Of a DNA stretch of 64,000 nucleotides, positions 23,778 to 32,678 are shown in pieces. Position 1 is the first letter of the stretch. Every line of letters begins with the position of its first letter. The DNA is from Streptomyces cellulosae. GTDB taxonomy: Bacteria > Actinomycetota > Actinomycetes > Streptomycetales > Streptomycetaceae. Below the pieces are notes generated by a model, which was not told the origin of the DNA, made no database searches, and worked only from the letters and a program-made list of their open reading frames with translations. Both the position numbers and the translations under genes were made by a program. The stretch is taken from positions 368,710 to 432,709 of the forward strand of contig NZ_JOEV01000001.1 in assembly GCF_000721105.1 (NCBI RefSeq), in the 5' to 3' direction.

Positions 23778-25112
23778 ATGGGCGATCGCCGACGACGTCG
23801 CCGCCTGGCTGCCGTGGCCACCGTCACGGGATTGATGTGCGCAACGGCCGCCTGTGGTTCCGGGTCCGACCGCGCCGGTGCCGGTGACCCGAACACGCTG
23901 GAGGTGTGGACCCGGAGCAATCCGGACTCCGCCGCCACCTACGACCGGGTGTTCGCCGCCTTCACCAAGAAGACCGGGATCAAGGTCGACTACCAGCCGG
24001 TCGTCAACTTCGACCAGCAGCTCCAGAGCCGCGCGTCCACCAAGGACCTGCCGGACGTCATGATCAACGACACGGCTCTGATGGGCAGTTACCAGAGCCA
24101 GGGCCTGCTCAAGCCCATCGATCCCGCGTCGATCGCGGGCGGCGACCAGATCACCGCGAAGAGCTGGTCGTCCACGGTGGGCCTCGACGGCAGGCACTAC
24201 GGCATCCCGTACTCCCGTCAGGCCATGACCCTGATGATCCGCAAGGACTGGCTGAAAAAGCTCGGTCTTCAGGCGCCCACTACCTGGCAGGACATGCTCA
24301 CCGTCGCCGAGGCCTTCGCCGCGAAGGACCCGGACGGCGACGGCAAGGCCGACACCTACGGCATGGTCGTCCCCGGCAGCGCCCAGAACGGCTACGCCGC
24401 CTGGTGGGGCGCCAGTTACCTCTGGCAGGGCGGCGCGAAGATCATCGAGCCGGACGGCAGCGGCGGCTACCGCCCCGTCATGGACTCGCCGGCGGCCGTG
24501 AAGACCGTCACGTGGATGAAGGACAACCTCTTCTGCGGCGCCAAGAACGTCGTCCAGCCGGGCGCGCTCACGGCCATCACCGCCAACGCCACCAACTTCC
24601 AGGACGGCAACGCCGGCATGTACCTCACCGGCCCTTACAACATCACCACCTTCGACGCGACGCCCGGCAAGAACACGTACGAGGTCGTCCCCGCTCCGGC
24701 CGGCCCGGCCGGCTCCGACGTGCTGGCCGACGGCGAGAACGTGTACTTCGGCGCGAAGACCGGCAAGACGAAGCAGGAGCAGGCACTGGCCGCCTTCCTC
24801 GTCTCCCCCGAGGGCCAGCGGATCGCCATGACCAGCGTCGACGGCCACCAGCCGGTCGTCCGTATCCCCGTCAACGCCACGCTGGACGCCGCCGAGGTGC
24901 GCCACGACGCCCGCTGGAGCGTCGTACAGAAGGCGTACGAGGACAGCTCCCAGCAGTTCCCGAACGCGCCGGACTTCGCCCCGGTCAAGCAGGACACCGC
25001 CGACAGCCTCAACGCGATCCTCACGTACTGCGGCAGCGACGTCGGCTCGAGCCTCAAGGAACTCAACGACACTCTCGCCGGTGACCTCAAGGACCAGGAC
25101 CTGTTGAAATGA
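23778..25112 (+). CDS. Sugar/sugar-acid ABC transporter substrate-binding lipoprotein
   Basis: A 444-residue family 1 extracellular solute-binding protein. The lipoprotein signal runs GDRRRRRRLAAVATVTGLMCATAAC, with the lipidated Cys at residue 26. The mature part has LEVWTRSNPDSAATYDRVFAAFTKKTGIKVDYQ, DLPDVMINDTALMG, GIPYSRQAMTLMIRKDWLKKLG and a GNAGMYLTGPYN segment, as in maltose-type binders. The start is ATG 23778 (GGAG 7 nt upstream) rather than GTG 23772. It opens a five-gene operon with two permeases, KdgD and GudD, so the ligand is most likely a hexarate or uronate. No ATPase is encoded here; a shared MsiK-type ATPase is the usual Streptomyces solution. Confidence 0.9.
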   Translation: MGDRRRRRRLAAVATVTGLMCATAACGSGSDRAGAGDPNTLEVWTRSNPDSAATYDRVFAAFTKKTGIKVDYQPVVNFDQQLQSRASTKDLPDVMINDTALMGSYQSQGLLKPIDPASIAGGDQITAKSWSSTVGLDGRHYGIPYSRQAMTLMIRKDWLKKLGLQAPTTWQDMLTVAEAFAAKDPDGDGKADTYGMVVPGSAQNGYAAWWGASYLWQGGAKIIEPDGSGGYRPVMDSPAAVKTVTWMKDNLFCGAKNVVQPGALTAITANATNFQDGNAGMYLTGPYNITTFDATPGKNTYEVVPAPAGPAGSDVLADGENVYFGAKTGKTKQEQALAAFLVSPEGQRIAMTSVDGHQPVVRIPVNATLDAAEVRHDARWSVVQKAYEDSSQQFPNAPDFAPVKQDTADSLNAILTYCGSDVGSSLKELNDTLAGDLKDQDLLK

Positions 25113-26014
25113 CCGCTACCGTCACGGCGCCCCGGCGGCGCGCAGTCATCAGCAAGAGGGCGGTGCTGCCGTGGGTGTTCCTCGCCCCCGGCCTGCTGCT
25201 CGCCCTCGTCTTCAAGTTCCTGCCCATGGGCAAGGGCATCTGGCTCAGCTTCTTCAAGGTCCGGCCGTTCCTCGGCGACCAGTGGGTCGGCCTGGACAAC
25301 TACACCCGGGTCCTGACCGACCACCGCTTCCAGGACGCGATCGGCCACACCCTCCTTCTCGGCTTCGGCCAGTCGGTGGGCGCGATCGTCGTCGGCTTCC
25401 TGCTGGCCCTGCTCCTCGAAGGCCAGGCCCGCTCCCTGAAGATCATGCGTACGGCCGTCTTCCTGCCGGTCGTCACCGCGACCGCCGTCGTCGGCGAGAT
25501 GTGGCGGCTGCTGTACTACCCGACCTCCGACGGCCTGATCAACCACGGCCTGAGCTTCCTCGGCCTCGGGCCCGTGCAGTACCTCGACAACCCGGGCACC
25601 GCCCTGTGGGCGACGATGGTGATGAGCATCTGGATGATCGCGCCGTACAACATGGTGATCATTCTCGCGGGTCTTGCGGGCGTCGACCGGACCCTGTACG
25701 AGGCCGCCGCGATGGACGGCGTCTCCCTGTGGCAGCGACTGCGGTACGTGACGCTGCCCGCGATCCGCCCCGCCCTCGGCATCGTCCTCACCCTCGCCGC
25801 GATCCGCGGACTGCGCGTCTTCACCGAGGTGTACGTCCTGACCGGCGGTGGCCCGGCCGGGTCCACCGAGGTGTGGATGACCCGCGCCTACACCCTCGGC
25901 TTCACCCGCAACGACATCGGCGGCGCCTCCGCGGCCTCCGTGGTGCTGCTCTCTGTGACCCTGCTGCTGACCGTCACGGTCAACTACTTCCGCAAGAGGG
26001 GAGACGTCCGATGA
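25109..26014 (+). CDS. ABC transporter permease, MalF/UgpA type
   Basis: A 301-residue inner-membrane permease with six predicted helices, starting VLPWVFLAPGLLLALVFKFLPMG. The cytoplasmic EAA loop is LYEAAAMDGVSLWQRLRYVTLPAIRPALG, which docks to the ATPase. ATG 25109 overlaps the lipoprotein stop (ATGA). It works with the next gene as the heterodimeric channel for the ligand of the preceding binding protein. Confidence 0.92.
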   Translation: MTATVTAPRRRAVISKRAVLPWVFLAPGLLLALVFKFLPMGKGIWLSFFKVRPFLGDQWVGLDNYTRVLTDHRFQDAIGHTLLLGFGQSVGAIVVGFLLALLLEGQARSLKIMRTAVFLPVVTATAVVGEMWRLLYYPTSDGLINHGLSFLGLGPVQYLDNPGTALWATMVMSIWMIAPYNMVIILAGLAGVDRTLYEAAAMDGVSLWQRLRYVTLPAIRPALGIVLTLAAIRGLRVFTEVYVLTGGGPAGSTEVWMTRAYTLGFTRNDIGGASAASVVLLSVTLLLTVTVNYFRKRGDVR

Positions 26015-26955
26015 GCGCACCCGCCATCGAGCCCGTCCGTACCCCGGCGCCGTCCGCCGCGACCGGCAAGGCCGCCGCGTCCCGGCGCGCCACCCCCGCC
26101 CGCTTCGACACCGCCCTCGGCTGGAGCGACCGGCCGGGCGTCTCCTGGGCGCTGAGGATCCTGCTCTGCGCGACAGCCCTGGGCGTCTTCGCGGCGCCGT
26201 TCCTGACGATCCTCTCCGGCGCCTTCACCGCACACGCCAGCGGGTCGTCCCTGTCCTTCCTGCCGCACGACAGCACACTGCAGAACTTCGAAGTGGCCGG
26301 CGAGCGCGGCATCTGGGACTACTTCACCAACTCCCTCGTCATCGCGGGCGGCGCGCTGCTGCTCCAGCTCGCGGTGTCGGTGCTCGCCGCGTACGCGCTG
26401 GCCCGGCACAGGTTCCGCGGCCAGGCCCTGATCCTCACCCTGTTCATGCTGACGATGATGCTGCCCGAGGAGGTCATCGCCATCCCGCTGTCCCTGGTCC
26501 TCGGGCACGTCCCGGTCGTGGGCCTGGACCTGAAGGGCACGGCCTGGGGTGTGATCCTGCCCCTCGGTGCCTGGGGTTTCTCCGTGATGCTGCTGACCGA
26601 GTTCATGAAGGACATCCCCACCGAGATAGAGGAGGCCGCCCGCCTCGACGGCGTAGGCGAGTTCCGGATGCTGTGGCAGGTCGTCCTGCCGCTGTGCAAG
26701 CCCGCGCTCGGCGTGGCCGGCGTGCTGGGTTTCGTCATGATCTGGGACCAGTACCTGCTGCCCCTGGTCGCCTCCAAGGACCCCACCGACTACACGGTCA
26801 CCGTGGCCCTGTCCATCCTGCGCACCGACCCCGAGGTCGGTTCCGGGGTGGTGCTGGCCGGTGCGGTCATCGCCCTGATCCCCAGTCTGATCGTCTACCT
26901 GCTGCTCCAGCGCTCGCTGGTCACCGGCATCGCCGCCGGTGCCACCAAGGGCTGA
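26011..26955 (+). CDS. ABC transporter permease, MalG/UgpE type
   Basis: A 314-residue permease with an unusual ~45-residue polar N-terminus (APAIEPVRTPAPSAATGKAAASRR) before TM1. It has six helices and an EAA loop TEIEEAARLDGVGEFRMLWQVVLPLCKPALG. ATG 26011 overlaps the previous TGA (ATGA). It is the second channel half. The next gene begins 26 bp later. Confidence 0.92.
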   Translation: MSAPAIEPVRTPAPSAATGKAAASRRATPARFDTALGWSDRPGVSWALRILLCATALGVFAAPFLTILSGAFTAHASGSSLSFLPHDSTLQNFEVAGERGIWDYFTNSLVIAGGALLLQLAVSVLAAYALARHRFRGQALILTLFMLTMMLPEEVIAIPLSLVLGHVPVVGLDLKGTAWGVILPLGAWGFSVMLLTEFMKDIPTEIEEAARLDGVGEFRMLWQVVLPLCKPALGVAGVLGFVMIWDQYLLPLVASKDPTDYTVTVALSILRTDPEVGSGVVLAGAVIALIPSLIVYLLLQRSLVTGIAAGATKG

Positions 26956-26981
26956 TCCCGACCCCCACCTTCGAGGGAGAC

Positions 26982-27890
26982 ATGAAGTTCCAAGGAGTGC
27001 TGTTCTTCCCGGTCACGCCGTTCGGCGCGGACGGTTCGCTGGACGAGGAACAGCTCGGCCGGCACATCGAAGCCGGTGTCGCGGCCGGCGCGGGCGGCGT
27101 GTTCGTCGCCTGTGGGACCGGCGAGTTCCACGCCCTGACACCCGAGGAGATCGAACGGGCCACCCGTGTCGCCGTCGAGGCGACCGCCGCACGCGTGCCC
27201 GTCCTGGCGGCGGCCGGCGGCCCCGTCCCGGTCGCCCGCGACCAGGCCGCCCGCATCGAACGTGCCGGCGCCGACGGCATCCTGCTGCTGCCGCCGTACC
27301 TGGTGACCGCCCCGCAGCGGGGTCTGGTGCGGTACGTCGAGGAGATCACCGCGGCCACCGACCTGCCCGTGATCTTCTACCAGCGCGGCACCGCCCGGCT
27401 CACCGAGTCGACCGCCGCCGAACTCGCCGCCCTGCCGCACGTCATCGGCCTGAAGGACGGCGTCGGCGACATCGAGCGGATGCACCGCATCGTGCGGGCG
27501 GTACGGGCCGTGCCGGGCGCGGAGGACTTCCAGTTCTTCAACGGCCTGCCCACCGCCGAGATGACCGCGCCCGCCTACCGCGGCATCGGTGTCGGCCTGT
27601 ACTCCTCGGCGGTCTTCGCCTTCGCCCCGGAGATCGCCCTGGCCTTCCACCGGGCACTCGCCGAGAACGACGAGGCTCTCCTGGCCACGCTCCTCGACGA
27701 GTTCTACGGCCCCCTCGTCGCCCTCCGCGACGAGGTCCCGGGGTACGCCGTGGCCCTGGTCAAGGCGGGGGTGACTCTGCGCGGGCTGGACGTGGGCGGC
27801 GTACGGGCACCCCTGCTGGACCCGACACCGGAGCACGTCGCCCGGCTCGCGAAACTCCTCGACCACGGCCTGGAGGTGATCGGCGCGTGA
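26982..27890 (+). CDS. kdgD: 5-dehydro-4-deoxyglucarate dehydratase
   Basis: A 302-residue class I aldolase-fold enzyme of the DHDPS/NAL superfamily. KdgD converts 5-keto-4-deoxyglucarate to 2,5-dioxopentanoate with loss of water and CO2. It shows GVLFFPVTPF, the GTGEF pocket (45-49) in place of the GTTGE of DHDPS, catalytic Tyr133 in IFYQR and the Schiff-base Lys158 in IGLKDGVGD. The GTGEF and FFPVTPF signatures favour KdgD over DHDPS. It lies directly upstream of GudD with a GTGA overlap, giving two consecutive steps of the hexarate pathway. Confidence 0.92.
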   Translation: MKFQGVLFFPVTPFGADGSLDEEQLGRHIEAGVAAGAGGVFVACGTGEFHALTPEEIERATRVAVEATAARVPVLAAAGGPVPVARDQAARIERAGADGILLLPPYLVTAPQRGLVRYVEEITAATDLPVIFYQRGTARLTESTAAELAALPHVIGLKDGVGDIERMHRIVRAVRAVPGAEDFQFFNGLPTAEMTAPAYRGIGVGLYSSAVFAFAPEIALAFHRALAENDEALLATLLDEFYGPLVALRDEVPGYAVALVKAGVTLRGLDVGGVRAPLLDPTPEHVARLAKLLDHGLEVIGA

Positions 27891-29146
27891 GCACCACCGC
27901 CGGCACGAGGATCCGCGAGCTCATCGTCACCCCGATCGCCTTCGGCGATCCGCCGCTGCTCAACTCCAACGGCGTCCACGAACCCCTCGCCCTGCGCGTG
28001 ATCCTCCAACTCGTCCTGGAGGACGGCACGGTGGGCCTCGGCGAGTCACCGGGCGGCACCGACCGGCTGGAGCGGCTTCAGGCGGCGGCGAAGGTGGTCG
28101 TCGGCATGGACGTCTTCGACACCACGGCCGTGGCGGCCGCGATCGACGCGGCCCTGCTGCCGACCGTGCCCAGTTCCCACGAACGCGGCTGGACCACCTC
28201 GGCGATCGAAGTGGCCTGCCTGGACGCGCAGGGCAAGCTGCTCGGGCGGCCGGTCAGCGACCTGCTGGGGGGCACGGTCCGCGACTCCGTGCCGTTTGCC
28301 GCGTACCTCTTCTACAAGTGGGCCGAGCACCCGGCCCTCGACGGCCGCGCGGCCATCGGCGACGACTGGGGGGCGGCCCTGGATCCGGCCGGGATCGTCG
28401 AGCAGGCACGGCTGATGCAACAGCGCTATGGCTTCAGCTCGTTCAAGCTCAAGGGCGGTGTCTTCCCGCCCGACGAGGAGATCGCCGCGATCAGGGCACT
28501 GGCGGAGGCCTTCCCCGGACAGCCGCTGCGTCTCGACCCCAACACGGCCTGGACGGCAGAGACCTCGAAGTACGTCGCCCGCGAACTCGACGGCGTACTG
28601 GAGTACTTGGAGGACCCGACCGGAGGCATCCCCGGGATGGCGGAGGTGGCGAAGGACTCGCCTGTGCCGCTCGCGACCAACATGTGCGTGATCGCGTGGG
28701 AACACCTGAAGCCGGCGATCGAGCAGAACGCGATCCAGGTCCTGCTCACCGACCACCACTACTGGGGCGGGCTGCGGCGTACCCGGGAACTGGCCGCCGT
28801 CTGCGAGGCGTTCGATCTGGCGCTGTCCATGCACTCCAACTCGCACCTCGGGATCAGCCTGGCCGCCATGACCCACGTGGCCGCGGCCATCCCGAACCTC
28901 GACCACTCCTGCGACACGCACTACCCGTGGAACTCGGCGGACGACGTGATCGTCCCAGGGGTTCTGGAGATCCGCGACGGCGAGGTCAAGGTCCCCACCG
29001 GCCCCGGTCTCGGCGTGGAACTCGATCACGACGCCCTCGACCGGCTGCACCGGCGGTATGTGGACTCCGGTGTACGGTCGCGGGACGACACGGGGTACAT
29101 GCGGCGGATCCAGCCGGAGTACGAGCTCAGGCTGCCTCGTTGGTGA
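27887..29146 (+). CDS. gudD: Glucarate dehydratase, enolase superfamily
   Basis: A 419-residue dehydratase that removes water from D-glucarate (or galactarate-type hexarates) to give 5-keto-4-deoxyglucarate. Enolase-superfamily landmarks are FKLKGG (catalytic Lys pair), LRLDPNTAW, LEDPTGG and ATNMCVIAW, with the three metal acid ligands in that order. The GudD-type His-Asp region is LTDHHYWGGLR, then SMHSNSHLGISLAA. GTG 27887 overlaps the KdgD stop. The next enzyme, ketoglutarate-semialdehyde dehydrogenase, is not in the window. A small hairpin at 29181-29200 closes the operon. Confidence 0.93.
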   Translation: MSTTAGTRIRELIVTPIAFGDPPLLNSNGVHEPLALRVILQLVLEDGTVGLGESPGGTDRLERLQAAAKVVVGMDVFDTTAVAAAIDAALLPTVPSSHERGWTTSAIEVACLDAQGKLLGRPVSDLLGGTVRDSVPFAAYLFYKWAEHPALDGRAAIGDDWGAALDPAGIVEQARLMQQRYGFSSFKLKGGVFPPDEEIAAIRALAEAFPGQPLRLDPNTAWTAETSKYVARELDGVLEYLEDPTGGIPGMAEVAKDSPVPLATNMCVIAWEHLKPAIEQNAIQVLLTDHHYWGGLRRTRELAAVCEAFDLALSMHSNSHLGISLAAMTHVAAAIPNLDHSCDTHYPWNSADDVIVPGVLEIRDGEVKVPTGPGLGVELDHDALDRLHRRYVDSGVRSRDDTGYMRRIQPEYELRLPRW

Positions 29147-29180
29147 GGGGGTCGGCCGGCCCTCGGTGAGGCGGAGGGCG

Positions 29181-29200
29181 CGCCGGCGTCTCAGCCGGCG
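29181..29200 (+). terminator. Short hairpin after gudD
   Basis: CGCCGGC and GCCGGCG form a 7-bp GC stem with a 6-nt loop, 34 bp past the gudD stop. Modest strength and no U-tract. Confidence 0.5.
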
Positions 29201-29313
29201 TGCAGGGTGGTGCGCAGCGTGCCGACGGCGAGCGTGATCGCGGCCTCGGCGGCGTGCGTCTCCCGCAGGGCGTTGAGCATCACGAAGTCGTGGATGATGC
29301 CCTGGTAGGCGGC
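29191..29313 (-). pseudogene. 3' remnant of an alpha/beta-hydrolase (acetyl-hydrolase) gene
   Basis: The last ~40 codons of an esterase-type hydrolase survive: YQGIIHDFVMLNALRETHAAEAAITLAVGTLR ending at a TGA (29191-29193). The HDF is the catalytic His segment of the hormone-sensitive-lipase-like family. Upstream of about 29313 the sequence changes into an unrelated gene end on the other strand, so the rest of the gene is gone. Confidence 0.75.
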
Positions 29314-29415
29314 GTTCCCCTCGCCATCGGCGCCGCCATGGGCCTCACACCCGAACAGGACGCCCTGGCCAAACAACTGCTCCGCCTGCTCACCGCGAAC
29401 GTCGGCGCCGGCTGA
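29314..29415 (+). pseudogene. 3' remnant of an unidentified gene
   Basis: On the + strand 29317-29415 reads PLAIGAAMGLTPEQDALAKQLLRLLTANVGAG-stop. It looks like the natural C-terminus of a soluble helical protein, with no start or body preceding it. It abuts the hydrolase remnant tail to head at about 29313, marking a deletion junction. Family unknown. Confidence 0.45.
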
Positions 29416-29502
29416 GGGCGCGCTCGCGGGGCGTGGGCGGAGCCGTCGTCGTCCTGTTCGTGACTTCTCACGGGCCACGGAACCCGTGCGGCCCCGTACG
29501 CC

Positions 29503-31815
29503 TCACTCGCTGCGCAGCACCTCCGCGACCGTCAGCCGGGCCGCCCGCCGTGCCGGGACGTAAGCGCCCAGGACCGCGATCGCGACACCCGCCGGGGCGA
29601 GGGCGAGCAGGGCGGCGGCCTGCCATACGTCCGTCATGTACGCGGGCAGGGTGATGTCGATCGCCTCGGCCATCCTCGGGACGACCAGACGGTGGCCGGC
29701 CATGCCCAGCGGGATGCCGAGCAGGGAGCCGACCGCGCCGAGGGCCGCCATGGACGTCACCGTCATCACCGTGACCTGGCCGGGGGTCATCCCGATGGAT
29801 TTGAGCATGCCGAGGTCGCGGCGGCGGTCGTGGGTGTTGAGGACGACCGTGTTGAAGACGCCGAGGGCGGCGACCGCGGCGAGCATCACGGTGAGCACCG
29901 ACGCCGAGGCGACGATGGTCTGCGTGACGGTGTTGGAGCCGACGAGGTCGGTGCTGATCCCGGGGTCGGCGGATCGGGCCGCGCGGGCGTAGGCGGCCGG
30001 GTCCGTCCCTTCACTGAGCTTGACGTGGTAGGCGATGGGCTTCTCCCGCGGGGTCAGGGCGGTCAGCGTCGGCATGTCGGTGACGACCAGCCGGCCGTCG
30101 TCGTGCATGTACTCCCCGACGATCACCACCGACTCCCGCCGGCCGCCCTTCTCCAGACTGATGCGGTCGCCGACCCGCAGGTCGTTCTGGCGCAGGAAGG
30201 CCGAACCGGCGACGGCCTCGCCCGTACGGTGCATCCAGCGGCCGTCGGTCAGCACGCTGTCCAGCCGCGCCCGGTCACCCCGGCGCCCTTCGAGCATCAC
30301 CTTCTGCGCGGATCCCACGAGGCGCACCTCGACGTCCGCCCTGGCGGTGACCTCGTCCGCGCCGGACAGGGACCGCAGCAGCGCGTGGAGTGCGAGGTCG
30401 TCGTGTTCCGGGCGGATCTCCTTGCCGTTCTTGTACGTGCCCACGTACACGGTGACGTCGAAGGCGTCCCGGCCCGCCTCGCCGAACCGGGTCATCGAGG
30501 TGGCCAGCCCGGTCGCGAAGGTCACGGTGGTCACGCCCAGGACCACCGCGGCGAGCGTCAGGGCGCTGCGGCCGGGCCGGGCGAACGGCAGGCCGACACC
30601 CAGGCTCACCGCTCGGGGCAGCCTGCTTCCCGCCAGACGGCGCTGGATGTGCCGGGCGCGTCCGGCGCGCGGAGCGCTGCCCGCGCTGATTGCGCGAGCC
30701 GCGGACAGTCGGTGGGCGCGAGCCGCGGGGACGAGCGCGGCGAGCAGGCACACGGCGGGCATGCCGAGCAGGGCGAGGACGCTCACCCACGGGGCGAGGG
30801 AGACGCTGTCGTGGAAGACCCCGGCGTCGGGCCCTGTGAAGACGAACGTGAAGAAGGGCCGCGCCAGCAGGTTGCCGAGCACGGTGCCGAGCGCGCAGCC
30901 GGCCACCGCGGGCACCGAGATCATCGTGAGGTAGACGGCTACCACCTGCCCCGGCGTGAAGCCGAGGGCCTTGAGGATGCCGATGTGCCGGAAGCCGGAG
31001 ATCACGGCGCCGCTGACCACGTTGGCGACGATGAGCACCGCCACCACGAGACCCAGGATCCCGAAGGCCATCAGGTAGGGCGTGAACGCCTTGGCCGCCC
31101 CGCCGATGCGGTCCTTGAGGGTGAGGTAGGACCGGGAGGCGGTCAGCGCGCCCCCGGGCAGCTCCTCGGTGAGGGCCGCGAGGCTCGCGCGCAGCCCGTC
31201 CTGCGAGGAGGCGTCCGTGAAGCGGAACAGCATCTGGGTGGCCGTCGGGTGCAGGGCCCCGATCTGCTCGGGGGCGACCCAGGCGTCGGCGCTGTCGCTC
31301 AGGTCGAAGGCGAATCCGACGACGGTGAGGTCCGGACCGGACGACACCTCGAGCTTCTTGCCGAGGTCGTCGGCGGTCCAGTCGGACTGCCGGTTGAGCA
31401 CCACCTCGCCGGGACGGGCCGCCCAACGGCCCGCCCACAGGTCCAGCCGGTCCACCGGACCCCCGGGGCCGGCCCGTCCCACGACGGTGAGGTCGGTGCC
31501 GATGCCGAAGTCCATGGCATCGCCCGGGAGTTCGACGGTGGCCTGGGCGAAGGGGCCGGCGGCGGCCTCGACGCCGGGCTGCCGGGCCGTCCGCGCCAGC
31601 TGCCCGTCCGAGACCCGGGCGGGGTCGAACGCCGCGACGACATGCGGGCCGCGCTGCCGGGCGAAGGCCTTGTCGAAGGGTGCCGAGGCCGCGTCGAGGA
31701 GCCCCAGGGCCACCACCATCGCCGCCGTCGAGGTCAGGGTGACCAGAGCGATGACGAGGGTCTGGAGTCTGCGTCGCCGTACCGCCGCGCGGGCGGCCCG
31801 CCACACGGCCCTCAT
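29503..31815 (-). CDS. FtsX-like ABC transporter permease (MacB/LolCE type)
   Basis: A 770-residue membrane protein with ten predicted helices arranged as two four-helix FtsX blocks. It starts with one helix (LQTLVIALVTLTSTAAMVVALGLL), followed by a large extracytoplasmic domain, then FTPYLMAFGILGLVVAVLIVANVVSGAVISGFRHIGILKALGFTPGQV. The second block ends ARLTVAEVLRSE. HIGILKALGFTPGQV and DLGMLKSIGMTPGQV are the mirrored cytoplasmic loops. Such permeases act with an ATPase as mechanotransmitters or exporters of lipoproteins, peptides or antibiotics. Its ATG overlaps the ATPase stop (ATGA). Confidence 0.92.
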   Translation of the reverse strand: MRAVWRAARAAVRRRRLQTLVIALVTLTSTAAMVVALGLLDAASAPFDKAFARQRGPHVVAAFDPARVSDGQLARTARQPGVEAAAGPFAQATVELPGDAMDFGIGTDLTVVGRAGPGGPVDRLDLWAGRWAARPGEVVLNRQSDWTADDLGKKLEVSSGPDLTVVGFAFDLSDSADAWVAPEQIGALHPTATQMLFRFTDASSQDGLRASLAALTEELPGGALTASRSYLTLKDRIGGAAKAFTPYLMAFGILGLVVAVLIVANVVSGAVISGFRHIGILKALGFTPGQVVAVYLTMISVPAVAGCALGTVLGNLLARPFFTFVFTGPDAGVFHDSVSLAPWVSVLALLGMPAVCLLAALVPAARAHRLSAARAISAGSAPRAGRARHIQRRLAGSRLPRAVSLGVGLPFARPGRSALTLAAVVLGVTTVTFATGLATSMTRFGEAGRDAFDVTVYVGTYKNGKEIRPEHDDLALHALLRSLSGADEVTARADVEVRLVGSAQKVMLEGRRGDRARLDSVLTDGRWMHRTGEAVAGSAFLRQNDLRVGDRISLEKGGRRESVVIVGEYMHDDGRLVVTDMPTLTALTPREKPIAYHVKLSEGTDPAAYARAARSADPGISTDLVGSNTVTQTIVASASVLTVMLAAVAALGVFNTVVLNTHDRRRDLGMLKSIGMTPGQVTVMTVTSMAALGAVGSLLGIPLGMAGHRLVVPRMAEAIDITLPAYMTDVWQAAALLALAPAGVAIAVLGAYVPARRAARLTVAEVLRSE

Positions 31816-32519
31816 GCGGACGGCTCCAGGGTGTGCTCGCCGGTGACGCGGCCGTCGCCGAGCTCGACCAGCCGGCTGGTGCAGCGACGGGCCAGATGCG
31901 CGTCGTGCGTGACCAGGATCAGCGTCTGGCCGATCTGGTTGAGGTCGAGCAGCAGGTCCATCACCTGCTCCCCGGAACGGCTGTCCAGAGCACCGGTCGG
32001 CTCGTCGGCCAGCAGCAGCGCCGGGCGGTTCATCAACGCCCGGGCCACGGCGACCCGTTGGCGTTCGCCGCCGCTGAGCACCGCCGGGTAGGCATGGCGG
32101 CGGTCGGCGATCTGGAGTTCGTCGAACAGCTCCAGCGCACGGCGGCGGGCCTGCCGGGCCGGGGTGCCGGTCAGCTGGGCGGCGAGCGCCACGTTGTCGA
32201 GCGCGGACAGGTCGTCCACGAGGTTGAAGAACTGGAAGATCATGCCGATGCGGCGGCGCCGGTACAGGGCGAGGCCCTTCTCACTCAACTCCCCCACGTT
32301 CTCCCCGTGTACGACGACCGTGCCGCCGCTCGGCCGGTCCAGCCCGGCGATCATGTTGAGCAGGGTCGACTTGCCGCACCCCGAGGGCCCCATCACGGCG
32401 ACCGCCTCCCCGGCCCGGATCTCCAGCGTGACACCGTCCAGCGCGGTCGTCTCGCCGAACTCCTTACGCACACCGTCGAGTCGTACGACGGCCTCTCCCC
32501 TGCTCTTCTCAGTGATCAT
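31812..32519 (-). CDS. ABC transporter ATP-binding protein (LolD/MacB type)
   Basis: A 235-residue ATPase with Walker A GPSGCGKST (44-52), Q-loop FQFFNLVDDLSALDNV, signature LSGGERQRVAVARAL, Walker B LLLADEPTGALD and H-loop VTHD. It powers the permease encoded immediately downstream. It is divergent from a histidine kinase / response regulator pair with 159 bp between starts. That arrangement is typical of antibiotic- or envelope-stress-responsive export modules, so the two-component system probably controls it. Confidence 0.93.
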   Translation of the reverse strand: MITEKSRGEAVVRLDGVRKEFGETTALDGVTLEIRAGEAVAVMGPSGCGKSTLLNMIAGLDRPSGGTVVVHGENVGELSEKGLALYRRRRIGMIFQFFNLVDDLSALDNVALAAQLTGTPARQARRRALELFDELQIADRRHAYPAVLSGGERQRVAVARALMNRPALLLADEPTGALDSRSGEQVMDLLLDLNQIGQTLILVTHDAHLARRCTSRLVELGDGRVTGEHTLEPSA

Positions 32520-32590
32520 GTGCAAGACGCTACGGAGGAGAGCGCGGCCCGCGCATCCCTCCTCAGATGGCAGTGCGGACGGCTCCTCAT

Positions 32591-32618
32591 CCTGGGGATG
32601 CAGGGCACTGGATCCCCG
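32591..32618. promoter_or_regulatory. Imperfect inverted repeat between ABC exporter and kinase genes
   Basis: CTGGGGATGCAG and CTGGATCCCCGG pair at 10 of 12 positions around GGCA. It is centred in the divergent region and is a candidate binding site for the neighbouring response regulator. Confidence 0.4.
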
Positions 32619-32678
32619 GACGGATGCGGATCGGGAGGCCGTCTGCCAAGGTGAGTCCGTGTCGGAGGGGAGACGAAC

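Noticed and set aside
26982..27890. Dihydrodipicolinate synthase (DapA) for lysine biosynthesis
   Set aside because: GTGEF pocket, FFPVTPF start and overlap with gudD indicate KdgD.
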